64,000 nucleotides of DNA, taken from the NCBI GenBank assembly GCA_913061145.1, contig CAJXUQ010000008.1, forward strand, positions 81,916-145,915. The letters run 5' to 3'. Shown here piece after piece: positions 27,720 to 37,460 of the stretch. The DNA is from an uncultured Haliea sp. (GTDB lineage: Bacteria > Pseudomonadota > Gammaproteobacteria > Pseudomonadales > Halieaceae). Positions within the stretch are counted from its first letter, which is position 1, and each line of letters opens with the position of its first letter. Below the pieces are notes generated by a model. The model was not told the DNA's origin. It did no database searches and worked only from the letters and a program-made list of their open reading frames with translations. The position numbers and the translations under genes are program-made.

Positions 27720-30110
27720 TTACCCGCTGGCCCCCCAGCGCCAGTCGCGGATCTCCGGTTTGTCGACACCGTGTTCATAGGCGTAGGCCTGGCAGTCGAG
27801 CTGTAGCTCGCGCATCTTCTGCCGCACATGGGCACCCGCCACCAGCAGGCCAGGCACGCGGTTGATCACGTCGATCACCAGGCTGAATCGGTCAATTTCA
27901 TTCTTGATGGCGAGGTCCAATGGTGTGTTGATGCTGCCCTTTTCCTTGTAGCCGCGCACATGCAGGTGGGCGTGATTACTGCGCTTGTAGGCGAGCCGGT
28001 GGATCAGCCACGGGTAGCCGTGGAAATTGAAGATGATCGGCTTGTCCACCGTGAACAGGCTGTCGAAGTCGCGGTCCGAGAGGCCGTGGGGGTGCTCCTG
28101 GGGCGACGTCAGGGTGAACAGGTCGACCACGTTGATAAAACGGATTTTCAAGGCGGGGAAATGTTCCCGCAGCAGTTCAACGGCCGCCAGCGCCTCCTGC
28201 GTGGTCACATCCCCGCAGCCGGCCAGCACCACATCGGGCTCCTCGCCCTGGTCGTTGCTGGCCCAGTCCCAGATGCCAATGCCCTGGGTGCAGTGGCGAA
28301 TTGCCGCAGGCATGTCCAGATACTGCAGGTGCTGCTGTTTGTCGGCCACGATCACGTTGATATCGTTGCGGCTGCGCAGGCAGTGGTCGGCCACGCTGAG
28401 CAGGGTGTTGACGTCCGGTGGCAGGTACACACGCACAACGCTGGGGCTCTTGTTCACCACCAGGTCGAGGAAGCCGGGGTCCTGGTGGGTGAAACCGTTG
28501 TGATCCTGGCGCCAGACGGTCGAGGTGATCAACAGGTTCAGCGATGAGATGGGTGCCCGCCAATCGATATCCTCCGCGCCGTCCAGCCACTTCGCGTGCT
28601 GGTTGAACATGGAGTCGATCACGTGCACGAAAGCCTCGTAGGTTGACAGGAAACCATGCCGCCCGGTCAGCAGGTAGCCCTCCAGCCAGCCCTCCAGCGT
28701 GTGTTCAGACAGCAGCTCCATGACGCGACCATCTGCGGCCAGCTCGCCGCCATCGTCATCTCCCGGCACCCGGTCGGCCATCCAGGTCTTCTTACTGGCC
28801 TCGTAGACGGCGTGCAGCTTGTTGGATGAGGTTTCGTCGGGCCCGAACACGCGGAAGTTCGTCGGGTTGGCGCGCAGGATATCGCGCAGCAGCTCGCCCA
28901 GTGGAAACGTGTTGCCGGCGATACTCGCGCCGGGCTGCGGTACCGCAACGGCATAGTCGCGGAAGTCGGGCAGCTGCAGAGCCTTGCGCAACAGGCCGCC
29001 GTTGGCGTGCGGGTTGGCGCTCATGCGGCGGTTCCCCTGCGGTGCGAGTGCCCTAAGCTCGCTGTTCAGCCGACCCTCGGCGTCAAACAGCTCATCGGGC
29101 CGGTAGCTGCGCAGCCAGTCTTCCAGGCTCTGTAGTTGCCCGGCATCCTCGCGCACCTTCGCCAGCGGGACCTGATGTGCTCGCCAGCTGCCTTCAATGG
29201 CATGGCCATCGACGGTTTTCGGGCCGGTCCACCCTTTCGGGCTGCGCAGCACAATCATCGGCCAGCGTGGGCGTTCCGGCGCAGACGTTGTCGAGCCGCG
29301 CGCGTCCGCCTGAATGCGGCGTATCTCCGCCACGCAGTGCTGCAGTGCCGCCGCCATCGCCTGATGCATCAGCTCGGGGTCGTCGCCCTCCACAAACAGC
29401 GGGGACCAGCCATACCCCCGGAACAGCGCATCGAGTTCCTCATGCGATATTCGCGCGAGCACGGTGGGGTTGTTGATCTTGTACCCGTTCAGGTGCAGCA
29501 CGGGGAGCACCGCGCCATCGCGGCGCGGGTTGAGAAACTTGTTGGAGTGCCAGGCGGCGGCCAGTGGGCCGGTTTCGGCCTCGCCGTCACCCACCATCAC
29601 CGCAACCAGCAGGTCGGGGTTGTCGAAAGCCGCACCGAAGGCGTGCGAGAGGCTGTAGCCCAGCTCGCCGCCCTCGTGAATCGATCCCGGGGTCTCTGGC
29701 GTGCAATGGCTGCCGATGCCGCCTGGAAAGGAGAAATCGCGGAAGAACTGCAGCAGGCCGGCGCTGTTTTCTCCCTTGTGCGGGTAGACCTCCGAGTACG
29801 TGCCTTCCAGGTACACCGGTGCCAGTACGCCAGGTGCGCCGTGGCCCGGCCCTGCCAGGTAAATGGCGTTGAGATCGTGCTTGCGGATGAGCCGGTTCAG
29901 GTGCACGTACAGGAAACTCAAGCCCGGGCTGCTACCCCAATGTCCGAGCAGGCGCTCCTTGATGTGCTCAGGCTGCAGTGGTTCGCGCAGCAGCGGGTTA
30001 TCGCGCAGGTAGATCATGCCTGCCGCGAGGTAGTTGCAGGCGCGCCAGTAGGCGTCTATCTGGCGCAGTTCGTCGGCCTCCAGAGGCGATATGTTCCCGG
30101 GCCTGTCCAT
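27720..30110 (-). CDS. xfp: Xylulose-5-phosphate/fructose-6-phosphate phosphoketolase
   Basis: A 796-residue ThDP enzyme that splits xylulose-5-P or fructose-6-P with phosphate to give acetyl-phosphate plus glyceraldehyde-3-P or erythrose-4-P. Full-length family features include [33 protein letters not shown] and the ThDP/Mg motif [21 protein letters not shown]. The ATG at 30110 has AGGAG at 9-nt spacing; the ATG at 30119 abuts the SD and is less likely. It lies 45 nt downstream of acetate kinase, which converts its acetyl-phosphate to acetate and ATP, giving an oxygen-independent ATP bypass of lower glycolysis. Confidence 0.96.
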   Translation of the reverse strand: MDRPGNISPLEADELRQIDAYWRACNYLAAGMIYLRDNPLLREPLQPEHIKERLLGHWGSSPGLSFLYVHLNRLIRKHDLNAIYLAGPGHGAPGVLAPVYLEGTYSEVYPHKGENSAGLLQFFRDFSFPGGIGSHCTPETPGSIHEGGELGYSLSHAFGAAFDNPDLLVAVMVGDGEAETGPLAAAWHSNKFLNPRRDGAVLPVLHLNGYKINNPTVLARISHEELDALFRGYGWSPLFVEGDDPELMHQAMAAALQHCVAEIRRIQADARGSTTSAPERPRWPMIVLRSPKGWTGPKTVDGHAIEGSWRAHQVPLAKVREDAGQLQSLEDWLRSYRPDELFDAEGRLNSELRALAPQGNRRMSANPHANGGLLRKALQLPDFRDYAVAVPQPGASIAGNTFPLGELLRDILRANPTNFRVFGPDETSSNKLHAVYEASKKTWMADRVPGDDDGGELAADGRVMELLSEHTLEGWLEGYLLTGRHGFLSTYEAFVHVIDSMFNQHAKWLDGAEDIDWRAPISSLNLLITSTVWRQDHNGFTHQDPGFLDLVVNKSPSVVRVYLPPDVNTLLSVADHCLRSRNDINVIVADKQQHLQYLDMPAAIRHCTQGIGIWDWASNDQGEEPDVVLAGCGDVTTQEALAAVELLREHFPALKIRFINVVDLFTLTSPQEHPHGLSDRDFDSLFTVDKPIIFNFHGYPWLIHRLAYKRSNHAHLHVRGYKEKGSINTPLDLAIKNEIDRFSLVIDVINRVPGLLVAGAHVRQKMRELQLDCQAYAYEHGVDKPEIRDWRWGASG

Positions 30111-30154
30111 AAGTCGCATCTCCTGTGGGTGTTTGCTGGGTCGGTTTCCGCCGA

Positions 30155-31273
30155 TCAGTGCGTTGCTTGTGCGGCCAGCAGGGTAGCGGCCTGCCTGGCC
30201 ATCAGCGCCTGCTCGTCTGCCTTCAGCACCCAGACGCTGACCGGGCTCTGCAGGTTGCTGATGCGGCGTTCATGACCCGTTGTCGCGCTGTTCGCGGTCG
30301 GATCGATATGCACGCCTGCCCAGTCCATATCGCTGAGGATGCGTGCGCGCACCTCCGGGGCGTTTTCGCCTACACCGCCGCCGAATACGATGCTGTCTGC
30401 GCCACCGAGTACCGCGAGGTAGGCGCCAACGTATTTCCGCACGCGATAGCAGTATAGCCCCACCGCCAGTTTTGCCGCTGCACTGTCGGACGCCAGCAGC
30501 ACGCGCATGTCGGCGCTCAGGCCCGATACACCCAGCAGTCCACTCTGGCGGTTGAGCAGGTCGTCCAGGTCACCGGTGCTCCAGCCGTGGTGCTGTTGCA
30601 GGTACAGCAGCAGGCCTGGATCAATGTCGCCGCTGCGGGTGGCCATCATCAGGCCCTCGAGCGGGGTGAACCCCATGGAGGTGTCCACCGGCCTGCCATC
30701 GCGGGTGGCGGTGATGGAGCAGCCTGAACCCAGTTGCAGCGTCAGGATACGCCCCGTGCTCGCCCGCCGCGCTGCGACCGCCGACCAGCGCTGCCACAGC
30801 GCTTCGTGGGCCAGCCCATGGAAGCCGTAGCGCCGCAGGCCCAGGCGCGTCGTCAGTTCTGCCGGCAGGGCGTAGTGGCGTGCGAACGGCGGCAGGCCTG
30901 AGTAGAACGCGGTGTCAAAGCTGGCGATGTGCGGTGTGTCGGCGCTGAACAGCGCCCGGGCGGCGCGAATCAGCGACAGCGACCGCCCGGTGTGCAGGGG
31001 TGCCAGCGGTGTGAGCTGCGCGAGCTGCTGCTCCGACGCTGCGTCAATCAGGCTGGGCCCGGAGAAATGCGGCCCCCCGTGGACGATGCGATGTACCACG
31101 GCCGTGATGTGCCCCGGTTGGTATTGCGCCAGGAAGTTGCGGAGGAGCTCCGCCACCGATGCACCCTGCAATTCGTAACGCGCGCTGGCAATCGCTTCCG
31201 GTTCGCCGCCGCTTACGCTGTACGCGGCGAGGCGCAGGGAGGAGCTGCCGGCATTGACGGTGAGTAGCATCAT
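30155..31273 (-). CDS. ackA: Acetate kinase
   Basis: About 372 residues when started at the ATG pair 31273/31270; the ORF-track extension overlaps a plus-strand SDR and is spurious. It has the ASKHA-fold signatures VNAGSSSLR at the N-terminus, [10 protein letters not shown] in the middle and [13 protein letters not shown]. The usual Lys after GSSSL is Arg. The protein is shorter than the common ~400 residues but has all blocks. It transfers phosphate between acetyl-phosphate and ADP. The phosphoketolase gene follows 45 nt downstream, so the pair makes ATP and acetate from sugar phosphates. No clear SD was seen. Confidence 0.93.
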   Translation of the reverse strand: MMLLTVNAGSSSLRLAAYSVSGGEPEAIASARYELQGASVAELLRNFLAQYQPGHITAVVHRIVHGGPHFSGPSLIDAASEQQLAQLTPLAPLHTGRSLSLIRAARALFSADTPHIASFDTAFYSGLPPFARHYALPAELTTRLGLRRYGFHGLAHEALWQRWSAVAARRASTGRILTLQLGSGCSITATRDGRPVDTSMGFTPLEGLMMATRSGDIDPGLLLYLQQHHGWSTGDLDDLLNRQSGLLGVSGLSADMRVLLASDSAAAKLAVGLYCYRVRKYVGAYLAVLGGADSIVFGGGVGENAPEVRARILSDMDWAGVHIDPTANSATTGHERRISNLQSPVSVWVLKADEQALMARQAATLLAAQATH

Positions 31274-31378
31274 AGTGTCGAGTATGGCGTTTTCCTCGAT
31301 GGCCGACCAGACCATGGCCCGCGCAACGTCGCCTGAGGCGCCCTCTGGCCTGCTGGCCACGAGCAATCCGTGGTAGAT

Positions 31379-31399
31379 TTGGCCCAATTCTTGGCCCAA
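31379..31399. repeat. Two 9-bp direct repeats upstream of an SDR gene
   Basis: TTGGCCCAA occurs twice, separated by TTC (31379-31387 and 31391-31399), in the divergent region between ackA and the plus-strand SDR, 15 nt before the SDR ATG. It may be an operator or chance. Confidence 0.35.
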
Positions 31400-31414
31400 C
31401 AGTGAGTACACAGG

Positions 31415-32170
31415 ATGAAACGTTTTCAAGGGAAAGTGGCGTTTGTGACGGGAGCAGCCTCGGGCATCGGCCTGGCAACCATGGCGCGTCTGGGCCGCGA
31501 GGGCGCGCAGGTGTACGCTGTCGACATCAACGCTGAACAGCTGGCGCGCGAAGCCGCGAGCCTTGCCGGGGAAGGGTTGGCTATTCGCAATCTCGCCCTC
31601 GACGTCAGCGACGAGACGGCCTGTCGCGCGGCCATTGCAGCGTGCGTGGCCGAGCTCGGCAAGCTGGATGTGCTGTGCAACATCGCGGGTATGGCGCTGA
31701 CCAAAAACTTTGCCGACGTGAGCGCAGCGGACTGGGACCGCGTGATGACGGTAAACACCCGCTCCGTTTTTGTGCTGTGCCAGGCCGCCATGCCGCACCT
31801 GCTGGAAACCGGCGGCAACATTGTCAATATTTCCTCTGCGGCGGGCCTGCAGGGCCTGCCCTATAACAGTGCCTACTGCGCCAGTAAGGGCGCGGTGTTG
31901 CTGCTGTCGAAGTCCCTCGCTGCGGAGTTCGCGGGCCGCGGTGTGCGGGTCAATGCCGTATGTCCGGGTGCGGTGGATACACCGCTGGTCAAGGACGTCC
32001 AGATACCCGAGGGTGCCGATATGTCGCTCTATGGCCGGATGTTCCCGCTGACCCCCTACTTCGCGCAGGCGGAGGAAATCGCCGGCGCTGTGGCTTACCT
32101 GGCCTCGGAAGAGGCGAGGTTTATCACCGGCTCAGCGCTGGTGATTGATGGCGGGCAGACCACGATCTAG
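31415..32170 (+). CDS. SDR-family oxidoreductase
   Basis: A 251-residue classical SDR with TGAASGIG, IAGMALTKN in place of NNAG, catalytic YCASKGAVLLL and C-terminal VIDGGQTTI. An acidic residue after the second strand (AVDINAE) points to NAD(H) preference. It diverges from ackA and runs into the cation ATPase gene, which starts 13 nt after its stop, so they form a likely two-gene unit. The substrate is not predictable; the start is the first ATG with a weak AGG upstream. Confidence 0.9.
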   Translation: MKRFQGKVAFVTGAASGIGLATMARLGREGAQVYAVDINAEQLAREAASLAGEGLAIRNLALDVSDETACRAAIAACVAELGKLDVLCNIAGMALTKNFADVSAADWDRVMTVNTRSVFVLCQAAMPHLLETGGNIVNISSAAGLQGLPYNSAYCASKGAVLLLSKSLAAEFAGRGVRVNAVCPGAVDTPLVKDVQIPEGADMSLYGRMFPLTPYFAQAEEIAGAVAYLASEEARFITGSALVIDGGQTTI

Positions 32171-32183
32171 ACAGGAGGGTGCC

Positions 32184-34877
32184 ATGACGCAGGCACGGCA
32201 TCACTGGCATTCTCTGTCCGCGGAGGACACGCTGGCAGCGGTCGAGGGCTCTGCCCAGGGGCTCAATGCCGCGGAAGTAGAGCGTCGCACAGCGCTGCAC
32301 GGCCCCAATCGCTTGCCGGAACCGCCACCTCGCCACCCCCTGTTGCGCTTTCTGGCGCACTTTCACAACCTGCTCATCTACGTCCTGCTCGCCTCCGCCC
32401 TGGTGACGGCTGCCCTGGGGCATTGGGTCGATACGGGCGTCATCCTCGCTGTCGTGCTGGTGAATGGCGTGATCGGCTTTATTCAGGAGGGGCGCGCGGA
32501 GCAGGCCATGCTGGCCATTCGCGGCATGCTGGCACCACGGTCGTCTGTATTGCGCGAGGGTCGACGCGTCACTGTCGACGCCGCGGATCTGGTCCCCGGT
32601 GACATCGTGCTGGTGGAGCCCGGAGACCGCGTGCCCGCTGATATCCGGCTTATTGAAGCGCGTGGATTGTCTGCCGAAGAAGCCATTCTTACCGGCGAAT
32701 CGGTGCCAGTCGAGAAGAGTCTCGCAGCTGTGCCGACCGAAGCCGCTCTGGGCGATCAGAGTTCAATGCTGTTCAGTGGCACGCTGGTGGCCGCGGGCGC
32801 CGCCCGCGGGGTTGTCGTTGCTACCGGCGCGCAGACCCAGATAGGCCGCATCAGCGGCATGCTGGCGCGTGTAGAGACCCTGACGACCCCGCTGGTGCGG
32901 CAGATGGATATGTTTGCGCGCTGGCTGACGGTTTTCATTCTGCTGGTTGCGGGGAGCCTGCTGTTCTACGGCTACGTGCGCGAGGCGCTGCCCTTCGCCG
33001 AGTTGTTCATGGCGGTGGTAGGGCTGTCCGTGGCTGCGATTCCAGAGGGGTTGCCGGCGGTACTCACCATCACCCTGGCGGTGGGTGTGCAGGCGATGGC
33101 AAGGCGCAACGCCATCGTGCGCCGCTTGCCGGCTATCGAAACACTGGGGTCTGTCTCGGTGATCTGCTCAGACAAAACCGGCACGCTGACGCGAAATGAA
33201 ATGCTGGCCTCGACCCTGGCGGCGCGAGGTTCAATCTATGTGGTAGAGGGCGACGGCTACACGCCCGAAGGTCTGGTGGAGCGAAAAGATGGCGCAGACT
33301 GCCAGGACGATGCGGTATTGCTGGAGTTTGCCCAGGCTGCTGCGCTCTGCAACGACGCTGTGCTGCACCAGCGCGCCGCAGGCTGGCAGGTCGAAGGCGA
33401 CCCGATGGAGGGGGCTTTGCGCGCACTGGCGGGCAAGATCAGCCGCGAAGGGCCGGACCCGTTTCCACACTGGAAGCGTACTGATGTCATTCCGTTCGAC
33501 GCTGCACACAGGTATATGGCCGTGCTGAACCATGACCACGACGGGCACGCCTGCATCTTCGTGAAGGGTGCGCCCGAGGCGGTTCTGGCGATGAGCGTGC
33601 ATCAGCGCACCGCGTCTGGCGGCTATGAGCCGCTCCAGGCTGACTACTGGCACGACATGGTGGAGCGTCTGGCGGCGGATGGCCAGCGTGTTATCGCGGT
33701 TGCGACGCGCTCCGTGCCCCAGGCACACACGGTGCTTAATAACGCCGATGTCGAGGGGCAGATGACGCTGCTCGGGCTGATAGGGCTCATTGACCCCCCG
33801 CGACCGGAAGCGATCGAGGCGGTCGCCGAGTGCCATGCGGCGGGGATCCGCGTGAAGATGATCACCGGTGACCACGCGGCTACGGCCAGGGCGATTGCCG
33901 TGCAGGTGGGCCTGCAGAATACGCAGCGGGTGTTAACCGGTGCAGAACTGGAGAAGCTCGACGACGCCCAACTGGCCAGCGTTGTGGGTGAGACGGATAT
34001 TTTTGCCCGTACATCACCCCGGCATAAATTGCGCCTCGTCATGGCGTTGCAATCGCACGGTCTGACGGTGGCGATGACCGGGGACGGAGTCAATGATGCC
34101 CCGGCGCTCAAGCGCGCGGATGCGGGAATTGCCATGGGTCTGAAGGGCAGCGCCGCCGCGCGGGAAGCCGCCGAGTTGGTGTTGGCGGATGACAACTTTG
34201 CCTCGATTGCGGCGGCGGTGCGCGAAGGCCGCACCGTGTATGACAATATCAAGAAGGTCATCAGCTGGACGCTGCCCACGAATGCGGGTGAAGCCATGAC
34301 CATTGTGGTCGCGTTGTTCTTGGGGCTGGCCCTGCCGATCACCGCCGTGCAGATTCTCTGGGTCAACCTGGTCACGGCGATTACGCTCGGGATGGCGCTC
34401 GCCTTTGAGCCGAGCGAGCCGGGCACGATGCGCCGCCCGCCCCGTCGGCGGGACGAGCCACTGCTCAAGGGCGAGCTTGTCTGGCACATCGTTCTGGTTT
34501 CCACACTCTTTCTGATAGCGGTGTTCGGCATGTTCACCTACGCGACCGGCCGCGGCTATGAGCCGGCACTGGCGCAGACGATGGCGCTGAACACGCTGGT
34601 GGTGCTGGAGATCTTTCACCTGTTCTTCATCCGCAATATCTACGGGACGTCACTGACCTGGGCTGCAGCCCGCGGCACCCGAGTGGTGTGGGCCTGCGTG
34701 ATCGCAGTGACGGGCGCCCAGTTCGCGATCACCTATGCGCCGCCGCTGCAGTCCGTCTTCGGGACACAGTCGGTGCCGCTGCTTGACGGTCTGCTGATCA
34801 TTGTGGTCGGTGCCGTGTTCTTTGCCATCATCGAAGTCGAGAAGCAGCTGCGACTCGCGCTGCAGCGCAGGTCCTAA
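32184..34877 (+). CDS. P2-type cation-transporting ATPase
   Basis: An 897-residue P-type ATPase started at ATG 32184 (AGGAGGGT upstream). It has an N-terminal cation-ATPase domain, the TGES-containing actuator loop, SDKTGTLTRNE (phosphorylated Asp about residue 330), GDGVNDAPALKRADAGIAMG and ten membrane segments. M4 keeps PEGLPA and M5 has NAGEA, but M6 reads NLVTAITLG, lacking the Asp of Ca2+ pumps (NLVTD). I recall mycobacterial CtpF having a similar M6. The transported ion is therefore uncertain (Ca2+, Na+ or other). Its location beside ackA and phosphoketolase suggests a stress or low-oxygen role. Confidence 0.93.
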   Translation: MTQARHHWHSLSAEDTLAAVEGSAQGLNAAEVERRTALHGPNRLPEPPPRHPLLRFLAHFHNLLIYVLLASALVTAALGHWVDTGVILAVVLVNGVIGFIQEGRAEQAMLAIRGMLAPRSSVLREGRRVTVDAADLVPGDIVLVEPGDRVPADIRLIEARGLSAEEAILTGESVPVEKSLAAVPTEAALGDQSSMLFSGTLVAAGAARGVVVATGAQTQIGRISGMLARVETLTTPLVRQMDMFARWLTVFILLVAGSLLFYGYVREALPFAELFMAVVGLSVAAIPEGLPAVLTITLAVGVQAMARRNAIVRRLPAIETLGSVSVICSDKTGTLTRNEMLASTLAARGSIYVVEGDGYTPEGLVERKDGADCQDDAVLLEFAQAAALCNDAVLHQRAAGWQVEGDPMEGALRALAGKISREGPDPFPHWKRTDVIPFDAAHRYMAVLNHDHDGHACIFVKGAPEAVLAMSVHQRTASGGYEPLQADYWHDMVERLAADGQRVIAVATRSVPQAHTVLNNADVEGQMTLLGLIGLIDPPRPEAIEAVAECHAAGIRVKMITGDHAATARAIAVQVGLQNTQRVLTGAELEKLDDAQLASVVGETDIFARTSPRHKLRLVMALQSHGLTVAMTGDGVNDAPALKRADAGIAMGLKGSAAAREAAELVLADDNFASIAAAVREGRTVYDNIKKVISWTLPTNAGEAMTIVVALFLGLALPITAVQILWVNLVTAITLGMALAFEPSEPGTMRRPPRRRDEPLLKGELVWHIVLVSTLFLIAVFGMFTYATGRGYEPALAQTMALNTLVVLEIFHLFFIRNIYGTSLTWAAARGTRVVWACVIAVTGAQFAITYAPPLQSVFGTQSVPLLDGLLIIVVGAVFFAIIEVEKQLRLALQRRS

Positions 34878-35023
34878 CCTTCATTAGCGAACGGTGGGGT
34901 GAAGCCCTAGGGTATGCGGGCGAGGACCTAGCTGTCGCTGTGCGCCGGGAGGGTTTCGGCTGGATAGCTTTGAGATTCCTGTCTACGCTTCATGTATGAG
35001 ACTGGCTTCCCTGGGGACTGGAC

Positions 35024-35515
35024 ATGCTTCGATCACTCAAGATTGCAACAGCGTTCTTTGTGGCACTACTCGGCCTTTTGCATGTGCTCGGCAACCTTGC
35101 CAATCTGGAAGCCGCAATCGGGTTTGTAGGCGCCGTTACAGCAGGAAGTGAGCAGCCGTTCTATACGCTCTATGGTCCCCCTGCGATGTCGCGCGTCCTT
35201 CATGGGCTTGCGCTGGCGCTGATACTGGTGGGTGAACTGGCGGTCGCAGGCCTGGCGAGTGCGGCGGTGTTCATGATGCTGAAGAACCGTTCCGCCGACG
35301 CGCAGCTGTTTGCCGCGGCCACGCGGCCCGCAGTCGCCGCATGCGCGGTGGGAATGCTGGTCTGGTTTGGTATCTTCATCGTGGTCGGCGAAGGCTACTT
35401 TATGATCTGGCAGACCGCAGCGGGCGCTGGCCCGATAGCTGGCGCGATGCGCTACGGTACGGTGTGCGGGTTGTTCATGGTGTTCCTGCTGCTGGCCCCC
35501 GACAGCGACCCGTAA
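35024..35515 (+). CDS. DUF2165-family small integral membrane protein
   Basis: A 163-residue protein with four hydrophobic segments (about 5-30, 58-88, 102-125, 140-158). The order of segments and the conserved W-F/GEGYFMIWQ stretch near residue 125 match my recollection of DUF2165 proteins. Function is unknown. A weak GGGGA precedes the ATG. It lies 146 nt after the cation ATPase in the same direction and ends 7 nt from the convergent protease gene. Confidence 0.72.
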   Translation: MLRSLKIATAFFVALLGLLHVLGNLANLEAAIGFVGAVTAGSEQPFYTLYGPPAMSRVLHGLALALILVGELAVAGLASAAVFMMLKNRSADAQLFAAATRPAVAACAVGMLVWFGIFIVVGEGYFMIWQTAAGAGPIAGAMRYGTVCGLFMVFLLLAPDSDP

Positions 35516-35522
35516 GCACGGC

Positions 35523-36053
35523 TTACAGATACTGGCGCAGTGTCAGGCTGTCCCCGCGCTGGGTAAACTCGATGTGTTTCAGGAAGCTCATACCGAGCAG
35601 CACCTCATCGGTTTGTAGCCCGGGCACAATGCCGGCACGTACATCGGGAAGCCGTATGTCGGCTACCGCCACTTCGTCCAGCGTTGTGGCGTAGCTGATC
35701 GCCGTACCGTTGGCGGTTTGCGTGCGGTAGGCACGCCCACGCTGCAGCCCCAGCCGGTTCGCCAGCGTCTCTGGAATGGCCACGCCTGTGGCTCCGGTAT
35801 CCAGCAGGAAGGTAACCGGCTGGCCGTTGATTTCTCCGCTGGTCACGTAGTGGCCGAACCGGTTCCGCTGCAGGGTGACTTCGCGAACGCCCTCGTCGGT
35901 GTAGAGGGTCTCCAGCTGCCGGTTGGGGTTCAACTGTCTGTCCAGCACATCACTGAAATAGAGCACACCCAGCCCCAGCAGCACGACCCACGCGAGGGCC
36001 TGCATCGCCAAGCCCATGCGTTTCTGTTCACGGATTTCGTGTTCTTCGTTCAT
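35523..36053 (-). CDS. Membrane-anchored clan-AA aspartic protease (TIGR02281-like)
   Basis: About 176 residues from the ATG at 36053; the ORF-track start 168 nt upstream is Arg/Cys-rich and overlaps the divergent gene. One membrane anchor (residues about 17-35) precedes a retropepsin-like domain with the catalytic FLLDTGATGVAIP and a C-terminal LLGMSFL block, as in single-domain bacterial retropepsins that act as dimers. The active site should face the periplasm. The role of the family is not established. The short GAGCGACC upstream is a poor SD. Confidence 0.87.
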   Translation of the reverse strand: MNEEHEIREQKRMGLAMQALAWVVLLGLGVLYFSDVLDRQLNPNRQLETLYTDEGVREVTLQRNRFGHYVTSGEINGQPVTFLLDTGATGVAIPETLANRLGLQRGRAYRTQTANGTAISYATTLDEVAVADIRLPDVRAGIVPGLQTDEVLLGMSFLKHIEFTQRGDSLTLRQYL

Positions 36054-36200
36054 TTGGTCGCTCCAGTGCCCGAAGCGTGCTCCACAGAAGGCCCGCATTG
36101 TAACGCACTTGGACGGCAACCCTTTATGACAGGGGGATTGACGTTTGCCGCCCCGGCGTGGGCATAATCGGGGCGCTACCCTCAGAGTGAGATCAACTGC

Positions 36201-37313
36201 ATGCCCTTGCGAGGACTCCACATACTGGCAATGTGCCTTGTGTCTTTACTGTTGAGCGGCTGCAGCGGTGACAAAACGCCGGATTCGGACGCGGGGGCTC
36301 CGGGAGACGAGCTGACAGCCCCCGAAGACTCTGCTGCGGCACGGGCGACCAGCGACGCAGAGGTGCTCGTGTCTGCGTCACTGCAGGACATGATCGCACT
36401 GTTGGAGAAGGAGAGCTGGTGGGGTGAAGCCAAGGCCGATGAGCCATTGGACGTGCCGCGCCTGCTGATTACCGCGATCAGGCCGAGTTGGCAGGAAGCG
36501 TCGAAGAGTATCCCGGTGCAAGACAAGAAGGCCCTGTTCTATCGCCTGATGCTGCCGCAGGTGCTGCACGCCAACCATATGGTGATGGAATTTCGCGCCG
36601 GGCTGGAGCAAGCACAGCGGGAACTGGCCAGCGAGGGCCGGGTGTCGGAGCAGAGCCTCGCCCTGCTGCGCCGACTGGCACTGCTGTTGCCCGGTGAGAC
36701 GGCAGAGCATGTCGCTGCACTGCGGGAGAACACCCCGGAGTTGAAGGACATGATCGGCAGCCTGCTCTACCGTGTTGATGCTGTCCCTGCAGGTCTTGCG
36801 CTGGGGCAGGCGGCCTACGAGAGTGGCTATGGCACCTCGCGTTTCGCGGTGGAGGGCAATTCGCTGTTCGGTCAGTGGACGTATCAGGGTGACGGCATCA
36901 AGGCGAAGGAACACCGCGCCTACAAGGGCGACTACTCCATCAAGGCTTTTGACTGGCCCTTCGACAGCGTGCGTGGCTATTTCATCAACCTGATGTCCCA
37001 CCCCGCCTATGAGGACTTCCGGCAACTGCGCGCTGACATGCGCGCGCGTGGTGAGCCGCTCTCCTCATTGCCGCTGGCCGACGGCCTGCTGCGCTACTCC
37101 GAGCGGGGCCAGGATTATGTGGATTCCCTGAAAGGCATGATCCGCCACAACAAGCTCGATCGCGCTGATAATGCGGTGCTGCGCGATGAGCCGGTACGCT
37201 TTCTGTTGGGAGCCGAGAGCCCGGAGGCCGCGGCAGACCTGCGTGCAGAAATCGAGGCCATGCGCGCGAACGGCAAGTTGCAGGAGTTGATCGACAGCAT
37301 GCGCCTTGAATGA
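36201..37313 (+). CDS. Bax-like glucosaminidase-domain lipoprotein
   Basis: A 370-residue lipoprotein (LLLSGCSGD lipobox) with an Asp/Ala-rich linker and a C-terminal lysozyme-like glucosaminidase domain. The key phrase is AAYESGYGTSRFAVEGNSLFGQWTY, with the catalytic Glu in ESGYG, followed by YKGDYSIKAFDWPFDSVRGYF, as in E. coli Bax and LytG-type enzymes. It should cleave the N-acetylglucosaminyl bond of peptidoglycan in the periplasm. It diverges from the aspartic protease gene with a 147-nt gap and has no SD of note. Confidence 0.88.
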   Translation: MPLRGLHILAMCLVSLLLSGCSGDKTPDSDAGAPGDELTAPEDSAAARATSDAEVLVSASLQDMIALLEKESWWGEAKADEPLDVPRLLITAIRPSWQEASKSIPVQDKKALFYRLMLPQVLHANHMVMEFRAGLEQAQRELASEGRVSEQSLALLRRLALLLPGETAEHVAALRENTPELKDMIGSLLYRVDAVPAGLALGQAAYESGYGTSRFAVEGNSLFGQWTYQGDGIKAKEHRAYKGDYSIKAFDWPFDSVRGYFINLMSHPAYEDFRQLRADMRARGEPLSSLPLADGLLRYSERGQDYVDSLKGMIRHNKLDRADNAVLRDEPVRFLLGAESPEAAADLRAEIEAMRANGKLQELIDSMRLE

Positions 37314-37460
37314 AGCAGGGCTTCTGTTCGCTGTTGCCACCGGCACTGGTATCTGCGTCGTCTCGCTCGCCGGCGGCGTGACACCATTCGGTGAGACGGC
37401 GTTGCACCGGTAAATGCGCTATGCTCTCAGCTCCAGGTCCAGGTCCACGGAGTCGATGTC

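Noticed and set aside
29136-30275. 379-aa plus-strand ORF
   Set aside because: Antisense to phosphoketolase, which has complete family motifs.
31274-31798. N-terminal extension of acetate kinase in the ORF track
   Set aside because: It overlaps a real plus-strand SDR and precedes the diagnostic VNAGSSSL start; the ATG pair at 31273/31270 is preferred.
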